A stretch of DNA of 64,000 nucleotides from Thermoanaerobacterium thermosulfurigenes (GTDB lineage: Bacteria > Bacillota > Thermoanaerobacteria > Thermoanaerobacterales > Thermoanaerobacteraceae). Positions within the stretch are counted from its first letter, which is position 1, and each line of letters begins with the position of its first letter. The DNA lies in NCBI RefSeq assembly GCF_051201035.1, contig NZ_JBPODR010000004.1, positions 1-64,000 of the forward strand, given 5' to 3'. The notes under the pieces were generated by a model that saw nothing but the letters and a program-made list of their open reading frames with translations, had not been told where the DNA came from and made no database searches. Shown here piece by piece: positions 43,540-52,884 of this stretch. The translations under genes were made by a program, and so were the position numbers.

Positions 43540-46116
43540 TTAGTGCCCAAGTATAGAGTTTATTATATTTCCAATCCCCTTTTGATTCGTGGTAGAATTT
43601 CCCTGTCCACTGCCATTAGTATTACTGCTATTTGTACCGCTACTATTGCTTTGCCCGCCATTGCCGGATGTGTTACTTTGTCCTGTATTTTCAGTATTTG
43701 TATTTCCCGGTTCCGTGCCATTTGTCGGAGCAGTAGTATCGCCACTATTTGTAGATGGATTCCCAGTTTGTGCTCCGTTGTCATTCTGATTATTTCCCGG
43801 CAATACATCGCTTCCACTGTCTGACTGTGTAGGCAATACGTATTTGCCGTCGGCGGCGTATGCATTCTGCTCAGGCGTCCTACCTGGAGGATTGATAAAC
43901 ACTTCTTGTTTCACGAGGAAAGGCGGTGTCCAGGAAGATGCCAATTTCCCTGTCAATGTATCTATCTGGGCTGATACGTGAACAGTGCAATACTCCGTAG
44001 GCTGTGTACCTGCAGCAAACATCTCAGTATATGTCCTGTCCCCTCTCGGATCTTCTCTGCACAAATCCGTCGGCAATTCTCCGGAATCTTTGCAGACAGT
44101 CTCATATACTATTCCCGATGGTTTGTCTGTAAAATGTGTTGGTGGAAGATTTTGATGTATTTGTGCCATGACAGTCCTCCACATCTGAGCCGGGAAAGTA
44201 CCTCCTACCTGCGGCACACCGTAATTTTTCACAGGATTATTTGATGACGGATAACCCATCCATACAGTACCAACATAATATGGCGTAAAACCTGAGAACC
44301 AAATGTTGCCTGAATTCTCAGATGTGCCTGTCTTACCTGCCACATCCATATTAGAAAGCTTGGCAGCAGTACCTGTACCATGGTCTACAACATCCATCAT
44401 CATGCTTCTCAATATATAAGCATTTTGCTCACTTAACACCACATGTTCTTCAGGTTTATTGTCTACCAATACTTTTCCTGTAGAGTCTGTAATCTTTGTA
44501 AAAGTAATCGGACTTATATACATTCCTTTATTGGCAATTGCCCCGTAAGCAGCCGCTTCTTGTATAGGCGTGATGCCTTGACTTAAACCGCCCAATGCCA
44601 GAGCTGGAAGGTACATATCGTTTTTAGTTATGTCAAGTCCAAATTTTTTCCCGTAACTTGCAGAGACATTTATGCCTATTTTGTTGACAACCTGAACAGC
44701 AGGCACATTCAACGAATCTGTTATAGCTTCCCTTAATGTCACTAAACCATGGTAATAATTGCTTTCATAGTTATGAGGCGTGTACGGCTTTGCACCAGGA
44801 AGTGTAAATGTGGTAGGAACGTCGTCTACAACTGTAGCAGCGGTAAGACCGCTTTGCAGTGCAGGTCCATACACAGTCAAAGGCTTTATTGATGACCCTG
44901 GCTGTCTTTTTGAATCAGCAAAGCTTATACCTCTTGTGACATATTTAAAGTCATTTGTATTTCTACCACCTACAATACCCTTAATTTCTCCAGTTTTCCA
45001 ATCTATCACTACCATAGCACCCTGTACAGCCTCTTTTGTAGTTGGATCTACAGGGAAAAGCTTTGGATTTTTAAACGCATTTTCCATTATCGTCTGTATG
45101 TTTGGATCCATTGTTGAATATATCCTAAGACCACCATTGTATATTTCATTCAATGCTTCTGATTTAGTCATGCCAAGTTTTTTGACAAGAGCATCTGTAG
45201 CATCGTTTATGACTTGATCTATAAAATAACCGTGACTGTACGTAGACAAATTGAGATTCTTGAAAACAAAATGCAGCTTTTCATTTATTGCAGCATTGTA
45301 CTGTTCTTGAGTGATAAAACCCTGTTTCAGCATTTCACTCAAAACAAGGTGCTGCCTCTCCGTCGCTTGCTGTATATTGGAATCAGGTGAGTACATAGAG
45401 GGATTATTAGTAATACCTGCCAGCATAGCACATTCTGCAAGATCCAACTGACTTACATCCTTGCCAAAATACTGTAGCGCTGCCGCTTGAACACCGTACG
45501 CATTTATATGTGGACCACCTAAATAAATGGTATTAAGATACGCTTCAAGTATCTGCTTTTTCGTGTACTTTTGCTCTAATTGCCATGCCAGTACAGCCTC
45601 TTGAATCTTTCTCGTCAATGTCTTTTCATCTGTAAGCATGGTATTTTTAACAAGCTGCTGTGTTATAGTGCTGGCACCTTCCACAGGTTTGCCACCAGCC
45701 TTTATATCAACCAAAAATGCACCAATTATCCTCTTAGGATCAATGCCTAAATTATTCTTGTAAAACCTCTGGTCTTCTATGGCCACAACGGCATTTTGTA
45801 AATTTTCAGGAATTTTATCTATAGAAACCCAAAGTCTGTTGTCAGAACCATGTAAAATCGCAGCTTGGCTCCAGCTTCCATCGCTGTTTTTAGCGTACAC
45901 TATGGACGACTGTTTCATCTTCGTCAAGGCATCCTGCGACAGTGGAGGCGTGTTTTTTATTATAGCTAAAACTTTACCGCCAACAACACCAATGCCTGCT
46001 AAAAGCAGTATAATGACACCCCACAGCACAACATTGAATACTTTCTTAAAGGCGCTTTTTTTGCTTTTTTTCTTTTTATTTCTATCACTACGCCTAAGTT
46101 GTGTATTGTTCTCCAT
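43540..46116 (-). CDS. Class A penicillin-binding protein (PBP1A)
   Basis: 858 residues. A basic N-terminus and one membrane helix (about 30-52) precede a GT51 glycosyltransferase domain with VVAIEDQRFYKNNLGIDPKRI and EGASTITQQLVKN (about 110-170). The transpeptidase domain has SSIKP (active Ser, SxxK, about 412), SLNVP (SxN, about 470) and AGKTGTSE (KTG, about 595). The last ~110 residues form a Ser/Thr/Asn/Gly-rich tail typical of clostridial PBP1. It polymerises and crosslinks peptidoglycan. The ATG at 46116 follows GAGGGGATATGTT, rather than the one at 46164. Confidence 0.93.
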   Translation of the reverse strand: MENNTQLRRSDRNKKKKSKKSAFKKVFNVVLWGVIILLLAGIGVVGGKVLAIIKNTPPLSQDALTKMKQSSIVYAKNSDGSWSQAAILHGSDNRLWVSIDKIPENLQNAVVAIEDQRFYKNNLGIDPKRIIGAFLVDIKAGGKPVEGASTITQQLVKNTMLTDEKTLTRKIQEAVLAWQLEQKYTKKQILEAYLNTIYLGGPHINAYGVQAAALQYFGKDVSQLDLAECAMLAGITNNPSMYSPDSNIQQATERQHLVLSEMLKQGFITQEQYNAAINEKLHFVFKNLNLSTYSHGYFIDQVINDATDALVKKLGMTKSEALNEIYNGGLRIYSTMDPNIQTIMENAFKNPKLFPVDPTTKEAVQGAMVVIDWKTGEIKGIVGGRNTNDFKYVTRGISFADSKRQPGSSIKPLTVYGPALQSGLTAATVVDDVPTTFTLPGAKPYTPHNYESNYYHGLVTLREAITDSLNVPAVQVVNKIGINVSASYGKKFGLDITKNDMYLPALALGGLSQGITPIQEAAAYGAIANKGMYISPITFTKITDSTGKVLVDNKPEEHVVLSEQNAYILRSMMMDVVDHGTGTAAKLSNMDVAGKTGTSENSGNIWFSGFTPYYVGTVWMGYPSSNNPVKNYGVPQVGGTFPAQMWRTVMAQIHQNLPPTHFTDKPSGIVYETVCKDSGELPTDLCREDPRGDRTYTEMFAAGTQPTEYCTVHVSAQIDTLTGKLASSWTPPFLVKQEVFINPPGRTPEQNAYAADGKYVLPTQSDSGSDVLPGNNQNDNGAQTGNPSTNSGDTTAPTNGTEPGNTNTENTGQSNTSGNGGQSNSSGTNSSNTNGSGQGNSTTNQKGIGNIINSILGH

Positions 46117-46244
46117 AACATATCCCCTCAAAAAATATTTAATACTAATATTATACCATATCATATTATATCATATTTTATTTTCAGACAAATGTCGAAA
46201 TTATTAAAAAATAATTAAAAAAGCACATCTGACATAAACCATTA

Positions 46245-47300
46245 TCACACATATGCCAATATTTCCTTTAAAACATCCTGTAGCGGCACTTGAACATCAT
46301 ATAGCTTGGCTTCAAAAACTGCTTTTGGCATTCCATAAACAACGCATGTCTCTTCAGATTCGATAATGACATGCCCTCCATATTTTTTTACTGATTTACA
46401 TCCAACAAGGCCATCATTGCCCATTCCAGTAAGTATAACAGCTAATAAATGCTCTTTATAAATCGGTGCTGCAGAATTTAGCGTAACATCAACTGATGGT
46501 TTGTATAAAATATTATCATCTGAGCTTTCTATAATTTTAAAAACAACTTCATTATCATTTTTTATATGCAAAGTAGTTTGAAATCCTGACGGAGCAATAT
46601 AAATGTTGCCAGCCTGTAAAATTTCCCCTTCTTCTGCTTCTTTTACATGAAGTTGGCAGAATGTATCAAATCTTTCAGCTAAAGACTTAGTAAAACCGGG
46701 AGGCATGTGTTGGAGAACAAGTACAGGAACAGGCAAATCTGGTGGAAAATTAGGTAGTATAGATTGCAAAGCGACCGGTCCTCCTGTAGATGTACCTATG
46801 ATAATTATATTTACTTTTGCCTTTGGTTTATCATTGCTAAGCTCTCTTTTATTAACCATTTCGTCTTTATTAATTTCTGAACATTGTTTTTGTATTTTTT
46901 TGCTTTCTATTACATTTATCAACTTATTTATAAAATTATCAATAATCTTGTCATCAACATCTTGATTAATTAACTCGCTTTTTAGAAAAAAATCTTCTGC
47001 ACCTGCTTCTAACGCTTCTATAGTAGGTTCAGCACCTTCCTCTGTATAATTGCTCAACATTACAATAGGTATATTATACAATTCTTTAATCTTTTTAAGA
47101 GCCATAATACCATCCATATTAGGCATTTCAATATCCATAGTTATTATATCCGGATTAAGATTTTGAACTTTTTCTATCGCTTCATATCCGTCTCTGGCGA
47201 TTCCTACAACAGAAAGTTTAGGGTTCTTTTCTATAATTTTAGTAATACACTTTCTCATAAAAGACGAATCATCTACAACTAAAACACCAAACTTTTCCAC
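46245..47300 (-). CDS. cheB: Chemotaxis protein-glutamate methylesterase CheB
   Basis: 351 residues. A receiver domain (about 1-120) has VLVVDDSS and ITMDIEMPNMDG with the phosphorylated Asp at about 56. The esterase domain has GTSTGGPVAL (catalytic Ser, about 170), LQHMPPGFT (His) and LTGMGNDG (Asp). CheA-dependent phosphorylation should activate it to demethylate or deamidate receptors. Last gene of the chemotaxis operon, four bases after cheR. Confidence 0.95.
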   Translation of the reverse strand: MEKFGVLVVDDSSFMRKCITKIIEKNPKLSVVGIARDGYEAIEKVQNLNPDIITMDIEMPNMDGIMALKKIKELYNIPIVMLSNYTEEGAEPTIEALEAGAEDFFLKSELINQDVDDKIIDNFINKLINVIESKKIQKQCSEINKDEMVNKRELSNDKPKAKVNIIIIGTSTGGPVALQSILPNFPPDLPVPVLVLQHMPPGFTKSLAERFDTFCQLHVKEAEEGEILQAGNIYIAPSGFQTTLHIKNDNEVVFKIIESSDDNILYKPSVDVTLNSAAPIYKEHLLAVILTGMGNDGLVGCKSVKKYGGHVIIESEETCVVYGMPKAVFEAKLYDVQVPLQDVLKEILAYV

Positions 47301-47304
47301 TATA

Positions 47305-48126
47305 TCATCCCTTTCTTTTATAATAGAAAACAGAAGGCTTATGTATTACTTCAAATCCACTGTGAATACCAGTTATTGACTCAGCATGACCTAATAATAA
47401 GTAACCGCCAGGATTTAAAATTTTGTAAAAATCGTTGATTATTTTTCGAATTGCATGTTCATCAAAATATATTAAAACATTCCTACAAAATATAATATCA
47501 CATTTTCCTATTTTCTCTTCAAGATCCTTATCCAAGAGATTTATTCTTTTAAATTCCACCATTTTGGCAATTTCATCTTTAACTTTATAATATTCTCCAT
47601 GATCTATAAAAAATTTGTCGTATACATAATTAGGAGTTCTCCTAAACGATAATGAATTTTTCTTATAAAGACCTTTTTCAGCTTTTTCCAATACCTTGTT
47701 ATTAATGTCTGTAGCAATAATTTTAACTTCATGGTTTTTTAATAAACCACTGTCTTCAATTAACATACCGATCGTGTACGGCTCCTCACCCGTCGAACAA
47801 GCGGCAGACCATATGCGCACATTATTGTTTGCAGAATTAATATATTCAGGCAAAATTGAGTTCTTAAATTCTTCTAACAAATTTTCTTCTCTAAAAAAAT
47901 ACGTTTCGTTCACAGTTATTAATTCTATTAACACATCCAATTCTTCTGGTTCCATTTTGATATATCCAAAATATTCCCAAACAGATAGCCCTAATTCTTT
48001 AATCCTTGTTTCAATTTTTATCTTGAGATTGTTTAAATTATTTTTATAATCAATGCCACAAAAATCGTATATAAAATTAGCCAATTCCCCTAAATAATTC
48101 TGTTCATTTGCTATCATATTTATCAA
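47305..48126 (-). CDS. cheR: Chemotaxis protein methyltransferase CheR
   Basis: 273 residues. An N-terminal helical domain (about 1-75) is followed by a SAM-dependent methyltransferase with VNETYFFREE (about 72), WSAACSTGEEPYTIGML (motif I, about 105-121), ATDINNKVLEKA and CDIIFCRNVLIYFD. It methylates glutamates of receptors. The receptor gene of this operon lies directly upstream, separated by a stem-loop. Confidence 0.95.
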   Translation of the reverse strand: MINMIANEQNYLGELANFIYDFCGIDYKNNLNNLKIKIETRIKELGLSVWEYFGYIKMEPEELDVLIELITVNETYFFREENLLEEFKNSILPEYINSANNNVRIWSAACSTGEEPYTIGMLIEDSGLLKNHEVKIIATDINNKVLEKAEKGLYKKNSLSFRRTPNYVYDKFFIDHGEYYKVKDEIAKMVEFKRINLLDKDLEEKIGKCDIIFCRNVLIYFDEHAIRKIINDFYKILNPGGYLLLGHAESITGIHSGFEVIHKPSVFYYKRKG

Positions 48127-48142
48127 CCCCTAAACAAAATTT

Positions 48143-48176
48143 GTACTATTGAAGAATATAACTTCTTCAATAGTAC
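48143..48176. repeat. Stem-loop between receptor gene and cheR
   Basis: GTACTATTGAAGAA (48143-48156) and TTCTTCAATAGTAC (48163-48176) are perfect 14-base arms with a TATAAC loop. No T-run follows on the minus strand, so it probably adjusts mRNA stability or translation between the receptor and cheR rather than ending transcription. Confidence 0.85.
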
Positions 48177-48184
48177 AGAATATA

Positions 48185-50791
48185 TCATATTTCAAAGCCT
48201 CTTAATGTATTTTTTATTTGTTCCACATTATTAAGAAGTTCCTCAGTAGTATTGATAGATTTTTCAACATCCTTGCCATTTAAACTTAATAAAGTGCTAA
48301 ATTCTTTTACAAATGCCGCAACTTGCTTAAATTCTGAGGTTTGTTTTTTTATTAACTCTTCAATTTGTTCTGCTTGTTTATTTATAACATTTGAATTGTT
48401 CATTTCTTCGCCGATATTTGCATTTATTTCTTTTGCAACCGCCGCTATCTGTCTTACTTGCTCTCTTGCATTGTTTACTCCTTGTACTATTTCCTCTACT
48501 CCTTTTGCTTGTTCTTTTGTTGCTTGACTTACCTGCGCTGCTTGGTTTGTTATATTTTCTACTGCTTCTACTATGTTTTGCCCTTGATTTCTCTGCTCTT
48601 TTGCAGCCGCCGCTATTTGTCTTACTTGCTCTCTTGCATTGTTTACCCCTTGTACTATTTCTTCTACTCCTTTTGCTTGTTCTTTTGTCGCTTGACTTAC
48701 CTCCGCTGCCTGGTTTGTTATATTTTCTACTGCTATTACTATGTTTTGCCCTTGATTTCTCTGCTCTTTTGTAGCCGTCGCTATCTGTCTTACTTGCTCT
48801 CTTGCATTGTTTACTCCTTGTACTATTTCTTCTACTCCTTTTGCTTGTTCTTTTGTTGCTTGACTTACCTGCGCTGCTTTGTTTGTTATATTTTCTACTG
48901 CTATTACTATGTTTTGCCCTTGATTTCTCTGCTCTTTTGCAGCCACCGCTATCTGTCTTACTTGCTCTCTTGCATTGTTTACTCCTTGTACTATTTCCTC
49001 TACTCCTTTTGCTTGTTCTTTTGTCGCTTGACTCACCTGCGCTGCTTGGTTTGTTATATTTTCTACTGCTTCTACTATGTTTTGCCCTTGATTTCTCTGC
49101 TCTTTTGTGGCCACCGCTATCTGTCTTACTTGCTCTCTTGCATTGTTTACTCCTTGTACTATTTCCTCTACTCCTTTTGCTTGTTCTTTTGTCGCTTGCC
49201 TTACCTGCGCTGCCTGGTTTGTTATATTTTCTACTGCTATTACTATGTTTTGCCCTTGATTTCTCTGCTCTTCTGCGGCTAATGTGACTTCGTTAATCTC
49301 ATTATTTATTTCTTCTATTCCTTCAACAATTTTTTCTATTACTATACTCATATCATTGCTTAACTCAGTTCCACGCTTAGCCTTATCTTGCCCTACTGCA
49401 ATTGCTTTCACTGCTTGTTCCGTCTCTTTTTGAACATTCTTTATTAGAGCAGCTATCTCTTTTGTAGCTGTAGCTGTTCTTTCAGCAAGTTTTCTAACTT
49501 CATCTGCTACTACCGCAAACCCTTTGCCATGTTCACCAGCCCTTGCAGCTTCTATCGCTGCATTTAAAGCTAACAAATTGGTCTGTTCTGCAATATCATC
49601 AATAACTTCCGTAATACTTCCTATTTTTTCAGAACTTTCTCCTAAATTATTTATTACATTTCCTGTAAGATAAATTGCATCAGTAATATCTTTAATAGAA
49701 GATAATGTTTCTTCTACCGATTTCCTGCCATTTTGTGCTTCAGTCTTTAGCGAATCGCTTAATCTTTTAATATTTTCAGTACTGTTAGCTACTTGATTGA
49801 TCGATGCTACCATTTCTTCTATCGCCGCCGATGTTTCTTCTGCTGATGCTGACAAGCTTTCTGCGTTCCCTGCTACTCCTTTTATCGACTTGCTTATCTG
49901 TTCTATCGATGCTGATATCTGCTCTACTGAACTTGCTGTGNNNNNNNNNNNNNNNNNNNNNNNNNNNNNNNNNNNNNNNNNNNNNNNNNNNNNNNNNNNN
50001 NNNNNNNNNNNNNNNNNNNNNNNNNNNNNNNNNNNNNNTGATGCTGACAAGCTTTCTGCGTTCCCTGCTACTCCTTTTATCGACTTGCTTATCTGTTCTA
50101 TCGATGCTGATATCTGCTCTACTGAACTTGCTGTACTTTCGCTATTGCCTGCTACTTGATTTATTGATGCTACCATTTCTTCTATCGCTGCCGATGTTTC
50201 TTCTGCTGATGCTGACAAACTTTCTGCGTTCCCTGCTACTCCTTTTATCGACTTGCTTATCTGCTCTATTGATGCTGATATCTGCTCTACTGAACTTGCT
50301 GTGCTTTCGCTATTGCCTGCTACTTGATTTATTGATGCTACCATTTCTTCTATCGCCGCTGATGTTTCTTCTGCTGATGCTGACAAGCTTTCTGCATTCC
50401 CTGCTACTCCTTTTATCGACTTGCTTATCTGCTCTATCGATGCTGATATCTGCTCTACTGAACTTGCTGTACTTTCGCTATTGCCTGCTACTTGATTAGT
50501 AAGACTGTATAACTTTTCCAAAGAATTATTAGCCTTATCGACAAACTTAACTAATTGCCCTACACTTTCTTCTACATCATTAATCAATCCAGCTAACTCT
50601 TCAGTACCTATTTTAGTTGATTCTATTGTTGTTGACTGCTCTTTTAATCCGCTAAGTATCTTATTGGTTATATCTGTAAATTTTCCCAATTTGCTGTCAA
50701 TATCATCTACAGCATAAACTGCTCTCTTTAAATTTTCATGATATGTCGTACCTTTTATCAATTTTTTTGCAACATTTTCCTTAAAACTCAT
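48185..50791 (-). CDS. Soluble methyl-accepting chemotaxis protein with tandem 56-residue repeats
   Basis: 868 codons including 33 undetermined ones. There is no signal peptide, membrane helix or sensor domain; nearly all is predicted coiled coil. The conserved hairpin tip LLALNAAIEAARAGEHGKGF (about 407-426) is present. The N-terminal arm holds four visible copies of a 56-residue unit (SASIEQISKSIKGVAGNAES...) and the C-terminal arm five copies of another 56-residue unit (KEQRNQGQNIV..). Both arrays sit about 85-89 residues from the tip, so they face each other. Each N-unit contains SASAEETSAA, a match to the receptor methylation consensus. It should form arrays with CheA/CheW in the cytoplasm and be modified by CheR/CheB. 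The input signal is unknown. Confidence 0.9.
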   Translation of the reverse strand: MSFKENVAKKLIKGTTYHENLKRAVYAVDDIDSKLGKFTDITNKILSGLKEQSTTIESTKIGTEELAGLINDVEESVGQLVKFVDKANNSLEKLYSLTNQVAGNSESTASSVEQISASIEQISKSIKGVAGNAESLSASAEETSAAIEEMVASINQVAGNSESTASSVEQISASIEQISKSIKGVAGNAESLSASAEETSAAIEEMVASINQVAGNSESTASSVEQISASIEQISKSIKGVAGNAESLSASXXXXXXXXXXXXXXXXXXXXXXXXXXXXXXXXXTASSVEQISASIEQISKSIKGVAGNAESLSASAEETSAAIEEMVASINQVANSTENIKRLSDSLKTEAQNGRKSVEETLSSIKDITDAIYLTGNVINNLGESSEKIGSITEVIDDIAEQTNLLALNAAIEAARAGEHGKGFAVVADEVRKLAERTATATKEIAALIKNVQKETEQAVKAIAVGQDKAKRGTELSNDMSIVIEKIVEGIEEINNEINEVTLAAEEQRNQGQNIVIAVENITNQAAQVRQATKEQAKGVEEIVQGVNNAREQVRQIAVATKEQRNQGQNIVEAVENITNQAAQVSQATKEQAKGVEEIVQGVNNAREQVRQIAVAAKEQRNQGQNIVIAVENITNKAAQVSQATKEQAKGVEEIVQGVNNAREQVRQIATATKEQRNQGQNIVIAVENITNQAAEVSQATKEQAKGVEEIVQGVNNAREQVRQIAAAAKEQRNQGQNIVEAVENITNQAAQVSQATKEQAKGVEEIVQGVNNAREQVRQIAAVAKEINANIGEEMNNSNVINKQAEQIEELIKKQTSEFKQVAAFVKEFSTLLSLNGKDVEKSINTTEELLNNVEQIKNTLRGFEI
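48446..49285 (-). repeat. Five tandem 168-bp repeats, C-terminal arm of the receptor
   Basis: The marker CCCTTGATTTCTCTGCTCTT recurs on the plus strand at 48581, 48749, 48917, 49085 and 49253, exactly 168 bp apart. Units are nearly identical, differing by a few substitutions such as NIVEAV/NIVIAV and NQAAQV/NKAAQV. Each encodes 56 residues, eight heptads, so the coiled-coil phase is kept. Confidence 0.95.
49799..50497 (-). repeat. Tandem 168-bp repeats, N-terminal arm of the receptor, interrupted by a gap
   Basis: The marker ACTGAACTTGCTGT appears at 50457, 50289 and 50121 (168 bp apart) and then at 49926 across the run of N (195 bp). Four copies are visible, each encoding 56 residues. The unusual last interval shows that the N-run length is not the true distance. 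Confidence 0.95.
49941..50038. other. Assembly gap of 98 N inside the receptor repeats
   Basis: 98 undetermined bases lie between near-identical repeats. The reading frame happens to be preserved. If exactly one repeat junction were missing, the gap should be 71 bases; if one whole unit is also missing, 239. The stated length fits neither, so it is probably an arbitrary or estimated value. Confidence 0.95.
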
Positions 50792-50840
50792 TGCTGTACC
50801 TCCTCAAATTTTTATTTAATATTTTTATACAAATTCTTTG

Positions 50841-52865
50841 TCACAGATTTTTTTTGGACGCAGTTGTTTTCACAATTCCAGCAACATCCAAAATACATGC
50901 TACATTTCCATCACCTAAAATAGTTGCTCCAGAAAAAATATCAAGTTTTCCTATGTATGAGCTAAAATTTTTAACTACAATTTCTTGATTGCCAATAAGT
51001 TCATCAACGACAAGTCCAAATCTTTTTTCGGCAATACCTAAAATTACGATGATAATATTTTTATTTTTTCTCTTTCTAGGTACTCTAAAATAATCATGCA
51101 GCCAAATTAGTGAAATTGTTCTTTCTCTAATAATTACAACATCTTGCTTTTTAACTTTTTTTATTTCTTTTTCATTTAACCGTACAATCTCTATTACATT
51201 GCTTACTGGAATAGCATATATTTCATTATTTATTCGTATTAAAAGTCCATTCAAAATAGCCAACGTCAATGGAAGTTTTATTATAAACTTTGTACCTTCC
51301 CATTCTTTTGTTTCGACTTCTATAACTCCATTAAGTTTATTAATATTATTGCGAACAATATCCATCCCTACTCCACGCCCAGAAATGTCACTGACACTTT
51401 GAGATGTAGAAAATCCAGGTTTAAAAATTAGCTCTAAAATTTCTTTTTCATTTAATAAGTCTGCATCCTGACGTGAAATTATTCCCTTTTTTAATGCGAC
51501 TTCTTTAACCTTATTCAAATTAATTCCACGTCCATCATCTTGAACTGTTAGAATAAACTGATTTTCTTGATGATATGCATTGACTCTTATAGTGCCCTTA
51601 GGACTTTTACCTGCTTTTAAGCGCTCATCAGGTGTTTCTATTCCGTGATCAGCAGCATTTCTGATTAGATGTACTAATGGATCTGCTAAATCTTCAATTA
51701 TAGTTTTATCTAATTCTGTATCTTCACCTTCTATAACTAACTCAATTTCTTTATTAAGAGAATTTGATAAATCTCTTACTAAACGTGGTATTCTGCTAAA
51801 TAATTGTTTAATAGGCAGCATGCGAACTTTTAATACTAATTCTTGAAGCTCATTTGTTATCCTTGATATCTGATTTGAAATTTCTTCTAAATCCTCAAAA
51901 GAATTATCTGAATTGTATCGTTCATGCAATGAACTAACAATTTGAGTAATTCTTGATTTCTCAATTACAAGTTCGCCAACCATCTCCATCATTTTTTCTA
52001 ATCTGCCTATGTCCACTCTAACTGTTTGATTTGCCTTATTTTTTGTCTCATTTTGGGTTTGTCCTTCATAACCATTAGATTTTGTCACGTTGCTGATATT
52101 ATCTGATTGGCTATTTATTAAACTTAAATCAAACAAATCTACATTAAAGCTTTCAATCTCCAACATTCTATCTAAAACTCTAACTTTTAATTCTTCTTTA
52201 TCAAATTCAGTAATCAACAAATACGAAATATTTTCTACATCAATATTATCATTCACATCTGTCATATCAGGTTCACTTTTAATAACAGTACCCAATTGAT
52301 TTAAAAAATTTAAAATCAAAAAAGCACGTACAGCTTTCATAGCGCAATCTTTTTTTAATTTCACTTCACATACAAACACATTTAAACCAGATGCTGCAGC
52401 TTGTTGTGCTTGAATTTGTTGTTCTAAATCGAGTTTAAATTCTTTATTTGTTTCTGAATTCATATTTTCCTTCAATAATTGATCGTCTGACATGTATTTG
52501 TGCAACTCCGATAATATTAAAGTTATATCAGTTTTCATTTCTCCATTTGAAGAAAATTCTTCTTTTAGACTTTTCAACACATCTAAACATCTAAAAAGAA
52601 CATCTATCACTGGCTTTGCTACTTTAATGTTACCGCTTCGTATCTTGTCTAACACATCTTCCATTTCGTGGGTCAAAATTTTCATTTTTTCAAATCCCAT
52701 TGCTGCAGACGATCCTTTTAGTGTATGTGCTACCCTAAATAATGTTTTTATTATTTCATCGTCATTTGCATTTTGTTCTAATTTAAGAATATTTTCTTCA
52801 AAAAGTTGCAGTTGCTCATCAACTTCGTCAAGAAAAGCTCTGATGAATTCCGGAGTATCATACAA
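50841..52865 (-). CDS. cheA: Chemotaxis histidine kinase CheA
   Basis: 674 residues with all five domains: P1 HPt with VAHTLKGSSAAMGF (phospho-His about 48), P2 CheY-docking (about 140-245; VFVCEVKLKKDCAMKAVRAF), P3 dimerisation (about 285-345), P4 kinase with LIRNAADHGIE (N box), VQDDGRGI (G1) and ISGRGVGMDIV (G2), and P5 CheW-like (about 535-674). The TTG at 52865 follows AGGAGG by eight bases; the longer frame from 52898 would overlap cheW. A P2 domain implies a CheY partner, which is not in this window. Confidence 0.95.
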   Translation of the reverse strand: MYDTPEFIRAFLDEVDEQLQLFEENILKLEQNANDDEIIKTLFRVAHTLKGSSAAMGFEKMKILTHEMEDVLDKIRSGNIKVAKPVIDVLFRCLDVLKSLKEEFSSNGEMKTDITLILSELHKYMSDDQLLKENMNSETNKEFKLDLEQQIQAQQAAASGLNVFVCEVKLKKDCAMKAVRAFLILNFLNQLGTVIKSEPDMTDVNDNIDVENISYLLITEFDKEELKVRVLDRMLEIESFNVDLFDLSLINSQSDNISNVTKSNGYEGQTQNETKNKANQTVRVDIGRLEKMMEMVGELVIEKSRITQIVSSLHERYNSDNSFEDLEEISNQISRITNELQELVLKVRMLPIKQLFSRIPRLVRDLSNSLNKEIELVIEGEDTELDKTIIEDLADPLVHLIRNAADHGIETPDERLKAGKSPKGTIRVNAYHQENQFILTVQDDGRGINLNKVKEVALKKGIISRQDADLLNEKEILELIFKPGFSTSQSVSDISGRGVGMDIVRNNINKLNGVIEVETKEWEGTKFIIKLPLTLAILNGLLIRINNEIYAIPVSNVIEIVRLNEKEIKKVKKQDVVIIRERTISLIWLHDYFRVPRKRKNKNIIIVILGIAEKRFGLVVDELIGNQEIVVKNFSSYIGKLDIFSGATILGDGNVACILDVAGIVKTTASKKNL

Positions 52866-52884
52866 TTTATACACCTCCTGCCTG

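Noticed and set aside
43480..43865. Several overlapping frames on both strands opposite the PBP C-terminus
   Set aside because: They arise from the low-complexity Ser/Thr/Asn/Gly tail of the PBP.
48458..49287. Long plus-strand reading frames rich in Leu, Cys and Tyr opposite the receptor gene
   Set aside because: They repeat with the same 168-bp period and are antisense shadows of the repeats; no ribosome binding site or sensible protein.
48446..50497. Regular repeats resembling a CRISPR or satellite array
   Set aside because: The period is 168 bp, units are coding and in frame, and there are no short repeats with unique spacers.
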